DNA of 64,000 bases. Source: Microbacterium proteolyticum. Its GTDB lineage: Bacteria; Actinomycetota; Actinomycetes; Actinomycetales; Microbacteriaceae. The notes under the pieces are model-generated. The model was not told the origin of the DNA. It saw only the letters and a program-made list of their open reading frames with translations, and ran no database searches. Location: contig NZ_JAUSZZ010000001.1 in NCBI RefSeq assembly GCF_030818075.1, positions 1,550,001 through 1,614,000 of the forward strand, read 5' to 3'. The position numbers and the translations under genes were made by a program. Shown here one piece after another: positions 18,317 to 26,271 of this stretch (the stretch's first letter is position 1; each line of letters starts with the position of its first letter).

Positions 18317-19242
18317 CGCGGCAGCAGCGGCAGCACCTCGGCGCCGATCTGGTCGGCGTGGTCCGTATCGCGCAGGTCCATGAGCTGGAAGTAGACGCGT
18401 TCGGCGCCGAGCGCACGGAGCCGTTCCACCTTCTCGGCGACCCGCTCCGGCGTGCCGATGATGTTCGCGCCGTTGTCGAATTCCTCGCGCGACTGACCGA
18501 TGGCCGTAGCGCGTCGCGCGATCTCGGCGTCGTCGCCACCGACGATCGTGGGCAGCGCGACCGACAGCTTGAGCGTCTCCGGGTCGCGACCGATCGCTTC
18601 GCACGCGGCCCGGACGACCGCGAACTTCTCGGCGACCACCTCCTCGGCGACGAAACCGATGTTGAACTCCGTCGCGTAGCGCGCGGCGAGCGCGGGCGTG
18701 CGCTTCGGTCCGCCGCCGCCCACGATCACCGGCACGGGGGATTGCACGGGCCGGGGGAGGGCCGGTGCCTCGTCGAGGCGGTAGTGCGCGCCGTGGAACG
18801 TGAAGGTCTCGGCATCCGGAGTCGCCCACAGGCCCGTCACGATCCGCAACTGCTCCTCGAGCAGATCGAATCTCTTCGCGGGGAACGGGATGCCGTAGGC
18901 GAGGTGCTCGCGCTCGAACCAGCCGGTGCCGAGGCCCAGTTCGACGCGGCCCCCGGACATGGCGTCGACCTGGGCGACCTGGATCGCGAGGATGCCGGGC
19001 ACACGGTAGGTCACCGACGACACGAGGGTGCCGAGACGGATGCGCGAGGTCTCGCGGGCGAGTCCCGCCAGGGTGGTCCAGGCATCCGTGGGGCCGGGCA
19101 GCGGGTCGCCGGGGCCCATGCGCAGGTAGTGGTCGGATCGGAAGAACCCGTCCAGGCCGTGCCGCTCGGCCGAGCGGGCGAAGGCGAGCTGGTCGTCGTA
19201 GGTGAAGCCCTGCTGGGGCTCGGTGAACAGGCAGTATTCCAC
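18313..19242 (-). CDS. LLM-class F420-dependent oxidoreductase
   Basis: This is a 309-residue luciferase-like TIM-barrel flavin/F420 enzyme. It carries the F420-group segments GFFRSDHYLRM, the S-S-V-T-Y-R-V-P strand, and GRVELGLGTGWFEREH. Actinobacterial members of this branch use coenzyme F420; the substrate cannot be read from sequence. The hydrolase gene lies 30 bases upstream, on the same strand, so the two may be an operon. Confidence 0.88.
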   Translation of the reverse strand: MEYCLFTEPQQGFTYDDQLAFARSAERHGLDGFFRSDHYLRMGPGDPLPGPTDAWTTLAGLARETSRIRLGTLVSSVTYRVPGILAIQVAQVDAMSGGRVELGLGTGWFEREHLAYGIPFPAKRFDLLEEQLRIVTGLWATPDAETFTFHGAHYRLDEAPALPRPVQSPVPVIVGGGGPKRTPALAARYATEFNIGFVAEEVVAEKFAVVRAACEAIGRDPETLKLSVALPTIVGGDDAEIARRATAIGQSREEFDNGANIIGTPERVAEKVERLRALGAERVYFQLMDLRDTDHADQIGAEVLPLLPR

Positions 19243-19272
19243 GAAGGCTCCGGGGGAGAGGGGCGGCGATCG

Positions 19273-20385
19273 TCAGTCGGCGGAGCGCAGGATGATCGCC
19301 TCGGTGGGCGGGGCGGGGTCGGCGGGGCGCCCGACGTAGCCGATGTGGGTCAGCAGCGCCTGGCGGAACGAGGCGGGGCGCTCCAGATGCACGGAATGAC
19401 CGGCGCCCTCGACCGCGACCTCGGTGACCTCTCCGCCCGCGGCCGCGTAGGCGGCGAGCACATCACGGGTCTGCGACACCATCGGCTGGGCGGGCGCCGC
19501 GTCGGCACCCGGCCACCCCGGGACCACGCCGAGGGAGCCCAGGTGGTTGAGGTCGGCGAACGAGGCGTCGGAGACGATGGCATCCGCCGTGCCGTGGATC
19601 CACAGGATCGGCGGCTTGGCGTCGAGCTCGACGATCCCCGACACGTCGAAGTACTTCGGGGAGATGGTGTTCAGCACTCCGGTCGTCCCGGGCGCGAAGC
19701 CGGGCCAGGTGGAGGTCGCCACCGCGTCGCCGGGGTAGTTGCCGCCCGCCGTGGACGTCGACAGCATCGCCTCGACCCAGACGTCCTCGTGCTCGCTCGC
19801 GTAGCCGGGGGCGACGTAGCTCGAGCGGAACACCGACCGCGGCGAGGTGGCGGCCTCGTCGGTGGTGTCGTGATCGATGAGGCGCTGGACGAAGTCGTCG
19901 TTCGCGACCCCCGCGCCCGTGCCGGCCGCATCGGCGGTCACGAGCGACCCGTCGCGGCGCGTCCCCCCGAAGCCGTAGGGCGAGATCGGCGATTGCAGTG
20001 TCACGGAGCGCACGGGATGCTCGAGGGCGTACTGCAGCACGACGCCGCCGCCGATCGACCAGCCCACGAGGTGCGCGTCGGCGATGTCGAGAGCCTGCAG
20101 GGTCGCGAAGAGGTCGTCGCTGAAGTCGCGGACGCCCCGGGTGGCGTCGATGGGCATGTGCTCGGTGCGGCCGAACCCGCGCAGGTCCACGGCCAGCACG
20201 CGGAGCTCGGATGGCAGGTCCTGCATGATCTCCTGCCAGAACAGCGAGGACGCGACGTTGCCGTGGACGAAGACGACGGTGTGCTCGCCGGTCGTGGCGG
20301 GGTCGTCGCCGGCGCGTTCGAGCACGTTCACGCTGAGCCGGTCGGTTTCCACGAGACGGGCAGTGATGCCGTCGAAAAGAGTCAT
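19273..20385 (-). CDS. Alpha/beta hydrolase
   Basis: This 370-residue alpha/beta hydrolase has the oxyanion segment VFVHGNVASS, the nucleophile elbow GWSIGGG with catalytic Ser, an acid in the ILWIHGTADAIVSD region and the catalytic His in GAGHSVHLE. A ~90-residue lid insertion makes it longer than the minimal fold. The reaction and substrate are unknown. It is likely co-transcribed with the downstream LLM oxidoreductase gene. Confidence 0.88.
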   Translation of the reverse strand: MTLFDGITARLVETDRLSVNVLERAGDDPATTGEHTVVFVHGNVASSLFWQEIMQDLPSELRVLAVDLRGFGRTEHMPIDATRGVRDFSDDLFATLQALDIADAHLVGWSIGGGVVLQYALEHPVRSVTLQSPISPYGFGGTRRDGSLVTADAAGTGAGVANDDFVQRLIDHDTTDEAATSPRSVFRSSYVAPGYASEHEDVWVEAMLSTSTAGGNYPGDAVATSTWPGFAPGTTGVLNTISPKYFDVSGIVELDAKPPILWIHGTADAIVSDASFADLNHLGSLGVVPGWPGADAAPAQPMVSQTRDVLAAYAAAGGEVTEVAVEGAGHSVHLERPASFRQALLTHIGYVGRPADPAPPTEAIILRSAD

Positions 20386-20571
20386 GACAGGTCCTCCGTG
20401 TCGCTCGCCGGTGCTCCGATACGCCGCGTCCCGACTCTAACGCGCGCCCCTTTCCGGTGCACCGAGGCTTGCTTCGCGCGCGCACTCACGCCCGCCGGAC
20501 CCGCGCTCCGAACCCGAGGTGCGGCGGTGGGCGAGGGGGCGATGTCGGAGGCGCTTCATAGACTGGTGGAC

Positions 20572-21417
20572 ATGACGGATGCCACCCACACGCTGCCCCC
20601 GATCGCGATCCTCGGCGCCGGTTCGATGGGAGGAGCCATCCTCCGCGGTCTCGTGGCCGCGGGGCTCACCGGCGGCGGGGTCACCGCGACCAATCGGTCG
20701 CGGGCGAAGGCCGCCGAGCTGGCAGGCCTGGACGGCGTCACGAGTATCGCGCTCGAGGAGCACCCGTCGGGCAACACCGACGCCGTGGCCACCGCGGAGA
20801 TCGTGCTCGTGGGCGTCAAGCCCGCGATGGTGCCCGACCTGCTCGACGAGATCGCCCCGCATCTGCGCGAGGGCGCGGTGGTCGTGAGCCTCGCGGCGGG
20901 GGTCACGCTCGCGACCTTCGCTCGTCACCTGGGCGACGACGTCGCGACGCTGCGCTCCATGCCCAATACGCCCTCGCTCGTGGGCAAGGGCGTCACGGGG
21001 CTGGCCGCGGGTCCCGCCGCATCACACGACGACGTCGCCGTCGTGCGCGCCCTGTTCGAGACGGTGGGGGCCGTCGTCGAGGTGCCGGAGGCGCAGATCG
21101 ACGCGCTCTCCACCATCTCCGGTTCGGGTCCCGCGTACGTCTTCCTGCTGATCGAGGAGTTCACCCGGGCGGCCGTGCGGATGGGCTTCGACGACGATCA
21201 GGCGCGACTGCTCGCCGAGCAGACGTTCATCGGCGCCACGAGCCTGCTGGCCGCCTCCGACGTCGACCCCGCGGAACTGCGGCGGCGGGTGACCAGCCCG
21301 AAGGGCACGACCGAGCGCGCCATCGCCGTGCTGCAGGGGGCGCACCTCGACGACACCTTCACCGACGCCGCCGAAGCCGCCCTGGCCCGCGCGAAAGAGC
21401 TGGCCGCCGGGGGCTGA
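20572..21417 (+). CDS. proC: Pyrroline-5-carboxylate reductase
   Basis: ProC makes proline from 1-pyrroline-5-carboxylate using NAD(P)H. The 281-residue protein begins near the Rossmann motif ILGAGSMGGAI and contains the C-terminal dimer signature SGSGPAYVFLL and TSPKGTTERAI. TAGACT lies seven bases before the chosen ATG, the likely leaderless start. An in-frame ATG at 20542 would sit upstream of that hexamer and is less likely. The DUF1905 gene follows after two bases. Confidence 0.95.
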   Translation: MTDATHTLPPIAILGAGSMGGAILRGLVAAGLTGGGVTATNRSRAKAAELAGLDGVTSIALEEHPSGNTDAVATAEIVLVGVKPAMVPDLLDEIAPHLREGAVVVSLAAGVTLATFARHLGDDVATLRSMPNTPSLVGKGVTGLAAGPAASHDDVAVVRALFETVGAVVEVPEAQIDALSTISGSGPAYVFLLIEEFTRAAVRMGFDDDQARLLAEQTFIGATSLLAASDVDPAELRRRVTSPKGTTERAIAVLQGAHLDDTFTDAAEAALARAKELAAGG

Positions 21418-21419
21418 CC

Positions 21420-21707
21420 ATGCGCCTGCGCTTCTCCGGCCCGATCTGGTACTGGCGCGGCCCCGCGCCGTTCCACTTCGTCAGCGTGCCGTCGGCCGAG
21501 GCGGCGATGATCGCCGAGATCGCGCCCGTGGTCACGTATGGATGGGGCATGATCCCGGCATCCGTCACCGTCGGCACCACGACCGTGACGACGTCGCTGT
21601 GGCCGAAGGACGGCGGCTACATCGTGCCGGTGAAGAAGGCGCTCCAGGATGCCGAGGACCTCGCCGTCGACGATGAGATCGAGGTCACGCTCGACATCGA
21701 CGCCTGA
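21420..21707 (+). CDS. DUF1905 domain protein, 95 aa
   Basis: The whole 95-residue protein matches the small beta-barrel DUF1905 family: MRLRFSGPIWYWRG at the start, the GWGMIPASVTVG core and a YIVPVKKALQDAEDL segment. The biochemical role of the family is not known. It starts two bases after the proC stop, so it is certainly read on the same message. Confidence 0.9.
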   Translation: MRLRFSGPIWYWRGPAPFHFVSVPSAEAAMIAEIAPVVTYGWGMIPASVTVGTTTVTTSLWPKDGGYIVPVKKALQDAEDLAVDDEIEVTLDIDA

Positions 21708-21735
21708 CTGCATCGCGTCGTCGCCGGAATCGTCC

Positions 21736-21842
21736 GCAGGCGGGCGGGCGGGCAGGCGGGCAGGCGGGCAGGGCGGCCGGGCGGCAGGCCGGAAGGCCGG
21801 AAGGGCGGCAGGCGGGCGGGCGGCAGGCCGGCAGGGCGCAGG
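21736..21842. repeat. G-rich short tandem repeat
   Basis: Imperfect copies of the octamer GGCGGGCA and the variants GGCAGGCC and GGAAGGCC fill about 105 bases between the DUF1905 gene and trkA. The plus strand is almost free of T. Confidence 0.85.
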
Positions 21843-21878
21843 CGCGCGACTCGCCGCGGCGCGCGACCGGCGCCGGCC

Positions 21879-22550
21879 TCAGCGGTCCAGCGACGCGAAA
21901 CGCTCGATGTCGGAGTTCGTGCCCGACACGATGATGAGGTCGTGATTGGTCACGACGGTGTCGGCCTCGGCGTATCGGAACGGCCGGCCGGGGCTCTTCA
22001 CACCCACGACGGTGACGTTGTACTTCGAGCGCACGCCCGACTCGTTCAGACCGACGCCGCGCACGAGCTTCGGTGGGTACATCTTGGCGAGGACGAAGTC
22101 GTCATCGAAGCGGATGAAGTCCAGCATCCGACCGCTGACGAGGTGCGCGACGCGCTCGCCGGCCTCGGCCTCGGGGTAGATGACGTGGTTCGCGCCCACG
22201 CGGGCGAGGATCTTGCCGTGCGACTGCGAGACCGCCTTCGCCCAGATCTGCGGCACCTTGAGGTCGACGAGGTTGGCGGTGATGAGCACCGACGCCTCGA
22301 TGAGCGATCCCACGGCCACCACGGCGACCTGGAAGTCCTGCGCCCCGATCTGACGGAGGGCGTCGATGTTGCGCGCGTCGGCCTGCACCGCGTGGGTCAC
22401 GCGTTCCGACCACTTCTGCACGAGCTCGAGATTGCCGTCCACGGCGAGCACCTCGCGGTCGAGCCGATCGAGCTCGCCCGCGCACGCGGCACCGAAGCGG
22501 CCGAGTCCGATCACCAGGACGGGCGCGTCGCTGCGAATCCGTTCAACCAA
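21879..22550 (-). CDS. trkA: Trk/Ktr potassium uptake NAD-binding gating subunit
   Basis: This 223-residue cytoplasmic regulator gates a TrkH/KtrB-type potassium channel. An RCK-N Rossmann domain (VIGLGRFGAACAGEL, then acidic LAVDG) is followed by a C-terminal RCK-C domain. The likely start is TTG at 22550 with GGAAAGG upstream; no ATG or GTG lies before the Rossmann motif in frame. That start overlaps the trkH stop by eight bases, coupling the two subunits. The single-RCK size matches KtrA rather than the double-RCK TrkA of enterobacteria. Confidence 0.93.
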   Translation of the reverse strand: MVERIRSDAPVLVIGLGRFGAACAGELDRLDREVLAVDGNLELVQKWSERVTHAVQADARNIDALRQIGAQDFQVAVVAVGSLIEASVLITANLVDLKVPQIWAKAVSQSHGKILARVGANHVIYPEAEAGERVAHLVSGRMLDFIRFDDDFVLAKMYPPKLVRGVGLNESGVRSKYNVTVVGVKSPGRPFRYAEADTVVTNHDLIIVSGTNSDIERFASLDR

Positions 22551-23985
22551 CGATCGGCCTTTCCACGGGCAGCGCGTACAGCTGCGAGCGAGATGCCGCG
22601 GCGACCGCCGCGGCGAGAGTCACAGTACCAATGCGCCCCATGAACATCGTGGCCGCCATGACGTAGACGGCGGGGTCGGGCAGTTCCGCCGTGAGACCCG
22701 TCGACAGCCCCACGGTCGCGAACCCCGAGATGACGTCGAAGAGCACGTACTCGATGGGGGCGTCGGTGATGCGGCTGATCGTCACCGTGGAGATGGCGAC
22801 GATGGTGGCGCCCCAGGCGACGACCGAGAGCGCGACGCGCTGCACGTCGCTCGGGATCCGGCGGCCGAACGCCTGGACGGACGGACGACCCTTCGCCTCG
22901 GAGAACACCGCGAGGGCCAGGACGGCGAGGGTTGTCACCTTGATACCGCCGGCGGTGGATGCCGAGCCCCCGCCGACGAACATGAGCATGGACCCCACGA
23001 TCAGGGTCGCGCCGTTCAGGTCGCCGATGTCGATGACGCTGAAGCCGCCGGAGCGCGTCATCGCCGAGAGGAAGAACGCTTGGAACGTGGTGTCCCAGGC
23101 ATCCATGCTCCCGAATGTGAGGGGGTTGTCGTATTCCAGAAGCAGGATGAAGCCCGCGCCGAGCACGAACAGGATGACCGTCGTGATGAGGGTCAGCTTG
23201 GTGTGCAGCGACCACAGGCGGAAGCGCCAGTGGTGCCGCCAGAGGGTGAAGATGACCGGGAACCCGATCGAGCCGAGGAACACGCCCATCATCAGCACCG
23301 TCAGCAGGTAGTAGTCCTGCGCGAAAGGCGTCAGTCCGTCGGCGTTGGGGATGAAACCGGTGTTCGTGAAGGCCATCGCCGCGTAGTACGGCGCCTCCCA
23401 CAGGGCGACGAGGGGGTTGATCCCGCCGATGATGAGCGACGGGTAGATGAGGATGGTGAGCACTGCTTCGATCACGAGGGTCGACAGCGCGACCGTGCGC
23501 AGGAGCTGGCCGACCTCGCCGAGACGGACCGTCTGCCCCTCGTTCACGGGGCCGCCGTGCACGCGGAGCGGGTTGCTGTCGCCGGCGGCGATGAGCTTGG
23601 CGCGCAGTCCCAGCCGCTTGGAGATGACGAGGCCGAGGATGGATGCCAGCGTCAGCACGCCGAGCGCGCCGACGTTGACACCGATGTAGGTGATCGCGTG
23701 CCCGAGCGGCGACCAGTGCGAGTACATGTCCACCGTCGACAGGCCGGTCACGCAGATGGTGGACACCGCGGTGAAGAGCGCATCGGCCAACGGCGTGGTC
23801 CGGCCGTCGGCGGCGGCAGCCGGGAGGGAGAACAGCGCCGTGAAGAGCAGGATGAGCGCGACGAAGACCAGCACCGCGAACCGCGCCGGAGAAGCGGTCG
23901 TGAGATTGCGGAGCCGATCCCATGCCTCGAAAGCGATGCGACGAAGTCGCACCGGCAGTCGCACCTCGTTCGGCGTCGCCGCCAT
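22543..23985 (-). CDS. trkH: Trk/Ktr potassium transporter membrane subunit
   Basis: This 480-residue channel-like subunit has four M1-P-M2 repeats. Selectivity-filter turns are visible as VCVTGLST, FTNTGF, MTRSGGFS and ATVGLSTG. The N terminus is cytoplasmic and basic. It lies upstream of the RCK subunit in one operon and together they import K+ for turgor and pH balance. The 480 aa length is typical. Confidence 0.95.
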   Translation of the reverse strand: MAATPNEVRLPVRLRRIAFEAWDRLRNLTTASPARFAVLVFVALILLFTALFSLPAAAADGRTTPLADALFTAVSTICVTGLSTVDMYSHWSPLGHAITYIGVNVGALGVLTLASILGLVISKRLGLRAKLIAAGDSNPLRVHGGPVNEGQTVRLGEVGQLLRTVALSTLVIEAVLTILIYPSLIIGGINPLVALWEAPYYAAMAFTNTGFIPNADGLTPFAQDYYLLTVLMMGVFLGSIGFPVIFTLWRHHWRFRLWSLHTKLTLITTVILFVLGAGFILLLEYDNPLTFGSMDAWDTTFQAFFLSAMTRSGGFSVIDIGDLNGATLIVGSMLMFVGGGSASTAGGIKVTTLAVLALAVFSEAKGRPSVQAFGRRIPSDVQRVALSVVAWGATIVAISTVTISRITDAPIEYVLFDVISGFATVGLSTGLTAELPDPAVYVMAATMFMGRIGTVTLAAAVAAASRSQLYALPVERPIVG

Positions 23986-24053
23986 GCGCCGCTCCTTTCG
24001 GTGCCCGAACCCGAATCATGGTACTCGGGCCGGGGCTTGGCTAATCTGATGCC

Positions 24054-24449
24054 ATGGCGGACATCTTCGACGTGATCGCTGACGGAACGCGTCGCGACAT
24101 CCTTCAGCTGCTCCTGGACCGGGCGACCGGCGGAGAGCGGGGGACGAGCGTGTCGCAGATCGTCGCGGCCCTGGGGGTCAGTCAGCCCACGATCTCCAAG
24201 CACCTGAAGGTGCTGCGCGAAGCCGAGCTGGTGTCGGTGCGCGAGGTGGGTCAGCACCGCTTTTACAGCCTCGCGGTGGCGCCCCTCGACGAGGTCGACG
24301 ACTGGCTCGTGCCCTTCTTCTCGCTCGATGAGGAGAACGAGCCGGCCCTCCCCGAGTCCGCCGTGCACGCGGCCGAGGTCGTCGGACGGGCCGCCGCCTC
24401 GGTGAAGCACTCGTTCTCGACGGCCTTCCGCAAACTCCCCGGGCGGTGA
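24054..24449 (+). CDS. ArsR-family helix-turn-helix regulator
   Basis: This 131-residue winged-helix protein begins MADIFDVIADGTRRDILQLL, has a recognition segment VSQPTISKHLKVLREAELV, and a beta wing VREVGQHRFYSL. No metal-binding cysteines are present, so it is unlikely to be a metal sensor. The acidic and helical C-terminal extension of ~50 residues is unusual for a minimal ArsR. TAATCT lies six bases before the ATG (leaderless). It lies upstream of bldC and divergent from trkH. Confidence 0.88.
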   Translation: MADIFDVIADGTRRDILQLLLDRATGGERGTSVSQIVAALGVSQPTISKHLKVLREAELVSVREVGQHRFYSLAVAPLDEVDDWLVPFFSLDEENEPALPESAVHAAEVVGRAAASVKHSFSTAFRKLPGR

Positions 24450-24462
24450 CCCTCGGTCGACG

Positions 24463-24487
24463 CGGATGCCGTCGTGTGCGGCATCCG
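24463..24487 (+). terminator. Hairpin after the ArsR gene
   Basis: CGGATGCCG and CGGCATCCG form a perfect 9-bp stem with a 7-base loop, 14 bases after the stop. There is no T-tract. The arms are themselves copies of the word GGATGCC/GGCATCC that is frequent across the window. Confidence 0.45.
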
Positions 24488-24518
24488 GAATGCACATTCG
24501 TCACAGCCGGCCCATAGG

Positions 24519-24548
24519 TTTACAGCCGTCACGACCAGACCCTAGAGT
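24519..24548 (+). promoter_or_regulatory. Promoter of bldC
   Basis: TTTACA (24519-24524) and TAGAGT (24543-24548) are separated by 18 bases. This gives a 5' leader of about 40 bases carrying the bldC ribosome binding site. Confidence 0.5.
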
Positions 24549-24594
24549 GTGCTCAGCATCAGAGGGTGGGTCCACCCGGAACGAGGGGTGAACG

Positions 24595-24786
24595 ATGGCC
24601 GAGCTGCCGGACGTGCGGTTCTTGACGGTCGCCGAGGTCGCCGAGCTCATGCGCGTGTCGAAGATGACCGTCTACCGGCTCGTGCACGCCGGAGAACTGC
24701 CGGCGGTCCGCTTCGGACGCAGCTACCGCGTGCCGGAGTCGGCGGTCGCCGAGGCCGTGCAGCGACCGGTGTCCGACGTCGGCTAG
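24595..24786 (+). CDS. bldC: BldC-type small MerR-like DNA-binding protein, 63 aa
   Basis: This is a single HTH_17 (excisionase-like) domain: FLTVAEVAELMRVSKMTVYRLVHAGEL followed by a wing, VRFGRSYRVPESAV. BldC of Streptomyces binds head-to-tail on direct repeats and controls development. The Microbacteriaceae orthologue's targets are not known. The ATG is chosen on the family N terminus, with an RBS-like GAGGGG. The stop codon TAG is also the first half of a TAGACT hexamer that probably serves the next gene. Confidence 0.88.
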   Translation: MAELPDVRFLTVAEVAELMRVSKMTVYRLVHAGELPAVRFGRSYRVPESAVAEAVQRPVSDVG

Positions 24787-24789
24787 ACT
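24784..24789 (+). promoter_or_regulatory. Putative -10 hexamer of the bS22 gene, overlapping the bldC stop codon
   Basis: TAGACT begins with the bldC stop. A start near 24797 would give a ~75-base 5' leader containing an imperfect hairpin (GGGCGCCGA/TCGGCACCC, 24825-24844) before the GTG at 24870. Inferred from sequence only. Confidence 0.4.
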
Positions 24790-24869
24790 GATCCGAGGCT
24801 TTTTTCCGAACGCCTAGTGTTCCCGGGCGCCGACATCGGCACCCAGACCCCGACTTAGTGAGGTTTTCC

Positions 24870-24968
24870 GTGGGTTCTGTCATCAAGAAGCGCCGTAAGC
24901 GCATGGCGAAGAAGAAGCACCGCAAGCTGCTTCGCAAGACTCGTCACCAGCGCCGCAACAAGAAGTAA
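24870..24968 (+). CDS. Small basic ribosomal protein bS22-like (AURKAIP1/COX24 domain), 32 aa
   Basis: The 32-residue product starts MGSVIKKRRKRMAKKKHRK and is nearly half Lys/Arg. It matches the actinobacterial AURKAIP1/COX24-domain mini-protein identified as bS22 in mycobacterial 30S subunits, which sits near the decoding region. It starts at GTG with GTGAGG upstream, ends TAA, and a strong hairpin follows. It is easily missed because of its size. Confidence 0.92.
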   Translation: MGSVIKKRRKRMAKKKHRKLLRKTRHQRRNKK

Positions 24969-24983
24969 GCGGCCACCACACCG

Positions 24984-25008
24984 AGCGCCTGTCCCCGTGA
25001 CGGGCGCT
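24984..25008 (+). terminator. Strong hairpin terminator after bS22
   Basis: AGCGCCTGTC pairs with GACGGGCGCT (one G-U pair) around a CCCGT loop, 15 bases after the stop codon. Only a short T run follows. Confidence 0.65.
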
Positions 25009-25068
25009 TCGTGTATCGTCGCGCGCCGGCCGGGCCGGCATCCCGTCCGTCCCCTCAGGAGGGAAAGC

Positions 25069-25362
25069 ATGCAGTCCATCACCGTCCACGATCTGCACGC
25101 GGGGCGCGAGCGTCCCCTCATCGACGTGCGCGAGGAGCACGAGTTCGCCGCGGGTCACGTGCCCGGCGCCGTGAACCTGCCCATGTCGACTCTGGGTGAG
25201 CACCTCGACGACCTGCCGGCCGAGCCGTTCGACGTGATCTGCCAGATCGGCGGGCGTTCGGCGCGCGTGACCGAGGCGCTCGCCGCGCGCGGACACGACG
25301 TGACGAACGTCGAGGGGGGAACGGGTGAATGGGTGGCGGCAGGATACCCGGTCGAGTCGTGA
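25069..25362 (+). CDS. Rhodanese-like sulfurtransferase domain protein, 97 aa
   Basis: This is a single rhodanese domain of GlpE size. The motifs LIDVREEHEFAAGHVPGAVNLP and the active-site loop CQIGGRSARV with catalytic Cys are intact. Such proteins carry persulfide sulfur; the acceptor is unknown. AGGAGGGA precedes the ATG. The gene is followed by a thiol-redox and a Dabb protein in the same direction. Confidence 0.92.
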   Translation: MQSITVHDLHAGRERPLIDVREEHEFAAGHVPGAVNLPMSTLGEHLDDLPAEPFDVICQIGGRSARVTEALAARGHDVTNVEGGTGEWVAAGYPVES

Positions 25363-25390
25363 CCTCGCCCGCGCCTCCTAGGATGGAGGC

Positions 25391-25669
25391 GTGACGACCC
25401 TCACGCTGATCGGCAAGCCCGACTGCCATCTGTGCGACGTGGCCGAGCAGATCGTGGAGACCGTCGTCGCCGACCTCCCCACCGGTATCGCCGAGCGCGT
25501 CGAGATCGAGCAGGTCTCGATCACCGACGACGCATCGTTGCACGCGGTGTGGTGGGAGAAGATCCCGGTGGTGCTCATCGACGGTGAGCTGCACGCGCAC
25601 TGGCGCGTGTCCGCCGACCGCCTGCGTGCCGCGCTGATCGCGGCCGACCCCGAAGGAGCCTCCGCGTGA
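25391..25669 (+). CDS. Glutaredoxin-like thiol protein (DUF836 type), 92 aa
   Basis: This small thioredoxin-fold protein has a CxxC motif (KPDCHLCDVAEQIV, about residues 9-22) and the cis-Pro segment EKIPVVLIDGE. It probably performs thiol-disulfide exchange in the cytoplasm. TAGGAT lies six bases before the GTG start, suggesting leaderless transcription. Its stop overlaps the next start by four bases (GTGA). Confidence 0.88.
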   Translation: MTTLTLIGKPDCHLCDVAEQIVETVVADLPTGIAERVEIEQVSITDDASLHAVWWEKIPVVLIDGELHAHWRVSADRLRAALIAADPEGASA

Positions 25670-25968
25670 GCATTCGACACCTCGTGCTGTGGAAGTTGGC
25701 GGCCGATGATGCCGACACCCGTGCCCTGCACGCCGAGCAGGTCGCCGAGAAGCTCCTCGGGCTGAAGGGCGTCATCGACGAGATCGAGCACATCGAGGTG
25801 GGACGCAACGTCGTCAACCCGCAGTCGAACTGGGACGTCGCGCTCGTGAGCGAATTCGCCGACGCCGCGGCGCTCGAGCGGTATCAGGTGCACCCGGCGC
25901 ATCAGGAGGTCGCGGCGTTCGTCCGCTCCGTGGTGGCCGAGCGCTCCTGCGTCGACTACCCCTTCTGA
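25666..25968 (+). CDS. Dabb (stress-responsive alpha/beta barrel) protein, 100 aa
   Basis: The Dabb fold is indicated by SIRHLVLWKL, a central helix GLKGVIDEIEHIEVGRNV and the C-terminal YQVHPAHQEVAAFVR with conserved His. Members are small dimeric proteins of mixed or unknown function. The GTG start overlaps the preceding gene, so it shares that transcript. Confidence 0.9.
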   Translation: MSIRHLVLWKLAADDADTRALHAEQVAEKLLGLKGVIDEIEHIEVGRNVVNPQSNWDVALVSEFADAAALERYQVHPAHQEVAAFVRSVVAERSCVDYPF

Positions 25969-26205
25969 CCGTCTGCGTCCCCCGGGGGCGCCCGCGCGGC
26001 TGACGGTCCCCGCGGTGTGAGTGCCGCCGGCCGGCCATTCGACCGGGTCGGTTCTGTTCGCGAGAACCGCGGAGAGTGCCGCTGATCGAGCCGAGGGCGC
26101 TCGAGCGTCCGTCGTCAGCGTCCCCTCTTCGCGCTCGCGTCGGGGCTGCGGCGGTCGCTCGTCGGGGTGGGTGTCGCGAGAAACGCGCCGCTGTCTGCCT
26201 CTTTA
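25969..26205. other. Intergenic region upstream of the sedolisin operon
   Basis: I see no convincing gene here. It contains an inverted repeat GGTTCT/AGAACC near 26050-26068 and then becomes AT-richer toward the Fur-family-like box at 26206. Confidence 0.4.
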
Positions 26206-26220
26206 TGAGAACGGTTATCA
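26206..26220 (+). promoter_or_regulatory. Fur-family (possibly Zur) operator-like palindrome
   Basis: TGAGAACGGTTATCA is a 15-base near-perfect inverted repeat (TGAnAAC-n-GTTnTCA). It sits just upstream of a candidate -10 TAGGCT at 26228-26233, where a bound repressor would block the promoter of the two-gene operon. The shape resembles actinobacterial Zur boxes; which metal regulator binds is an inference. Confidence 0.55.
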
Positions 26221-26271
26221 GTATCGATAGGCTCGCCGACGGCCATCCCGAGCCGACCCCTCTCGAGAAAG

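Noticed and set aside
17446..21417. A plus-strand frame of 1323 codons
   Set aside because: Only its last 281 codons (proC) look like protein. The rest is antisense to upp, the LLM oxidoreductase and the hydrolase and is Arg/Gly/Asp-rich composition noise.
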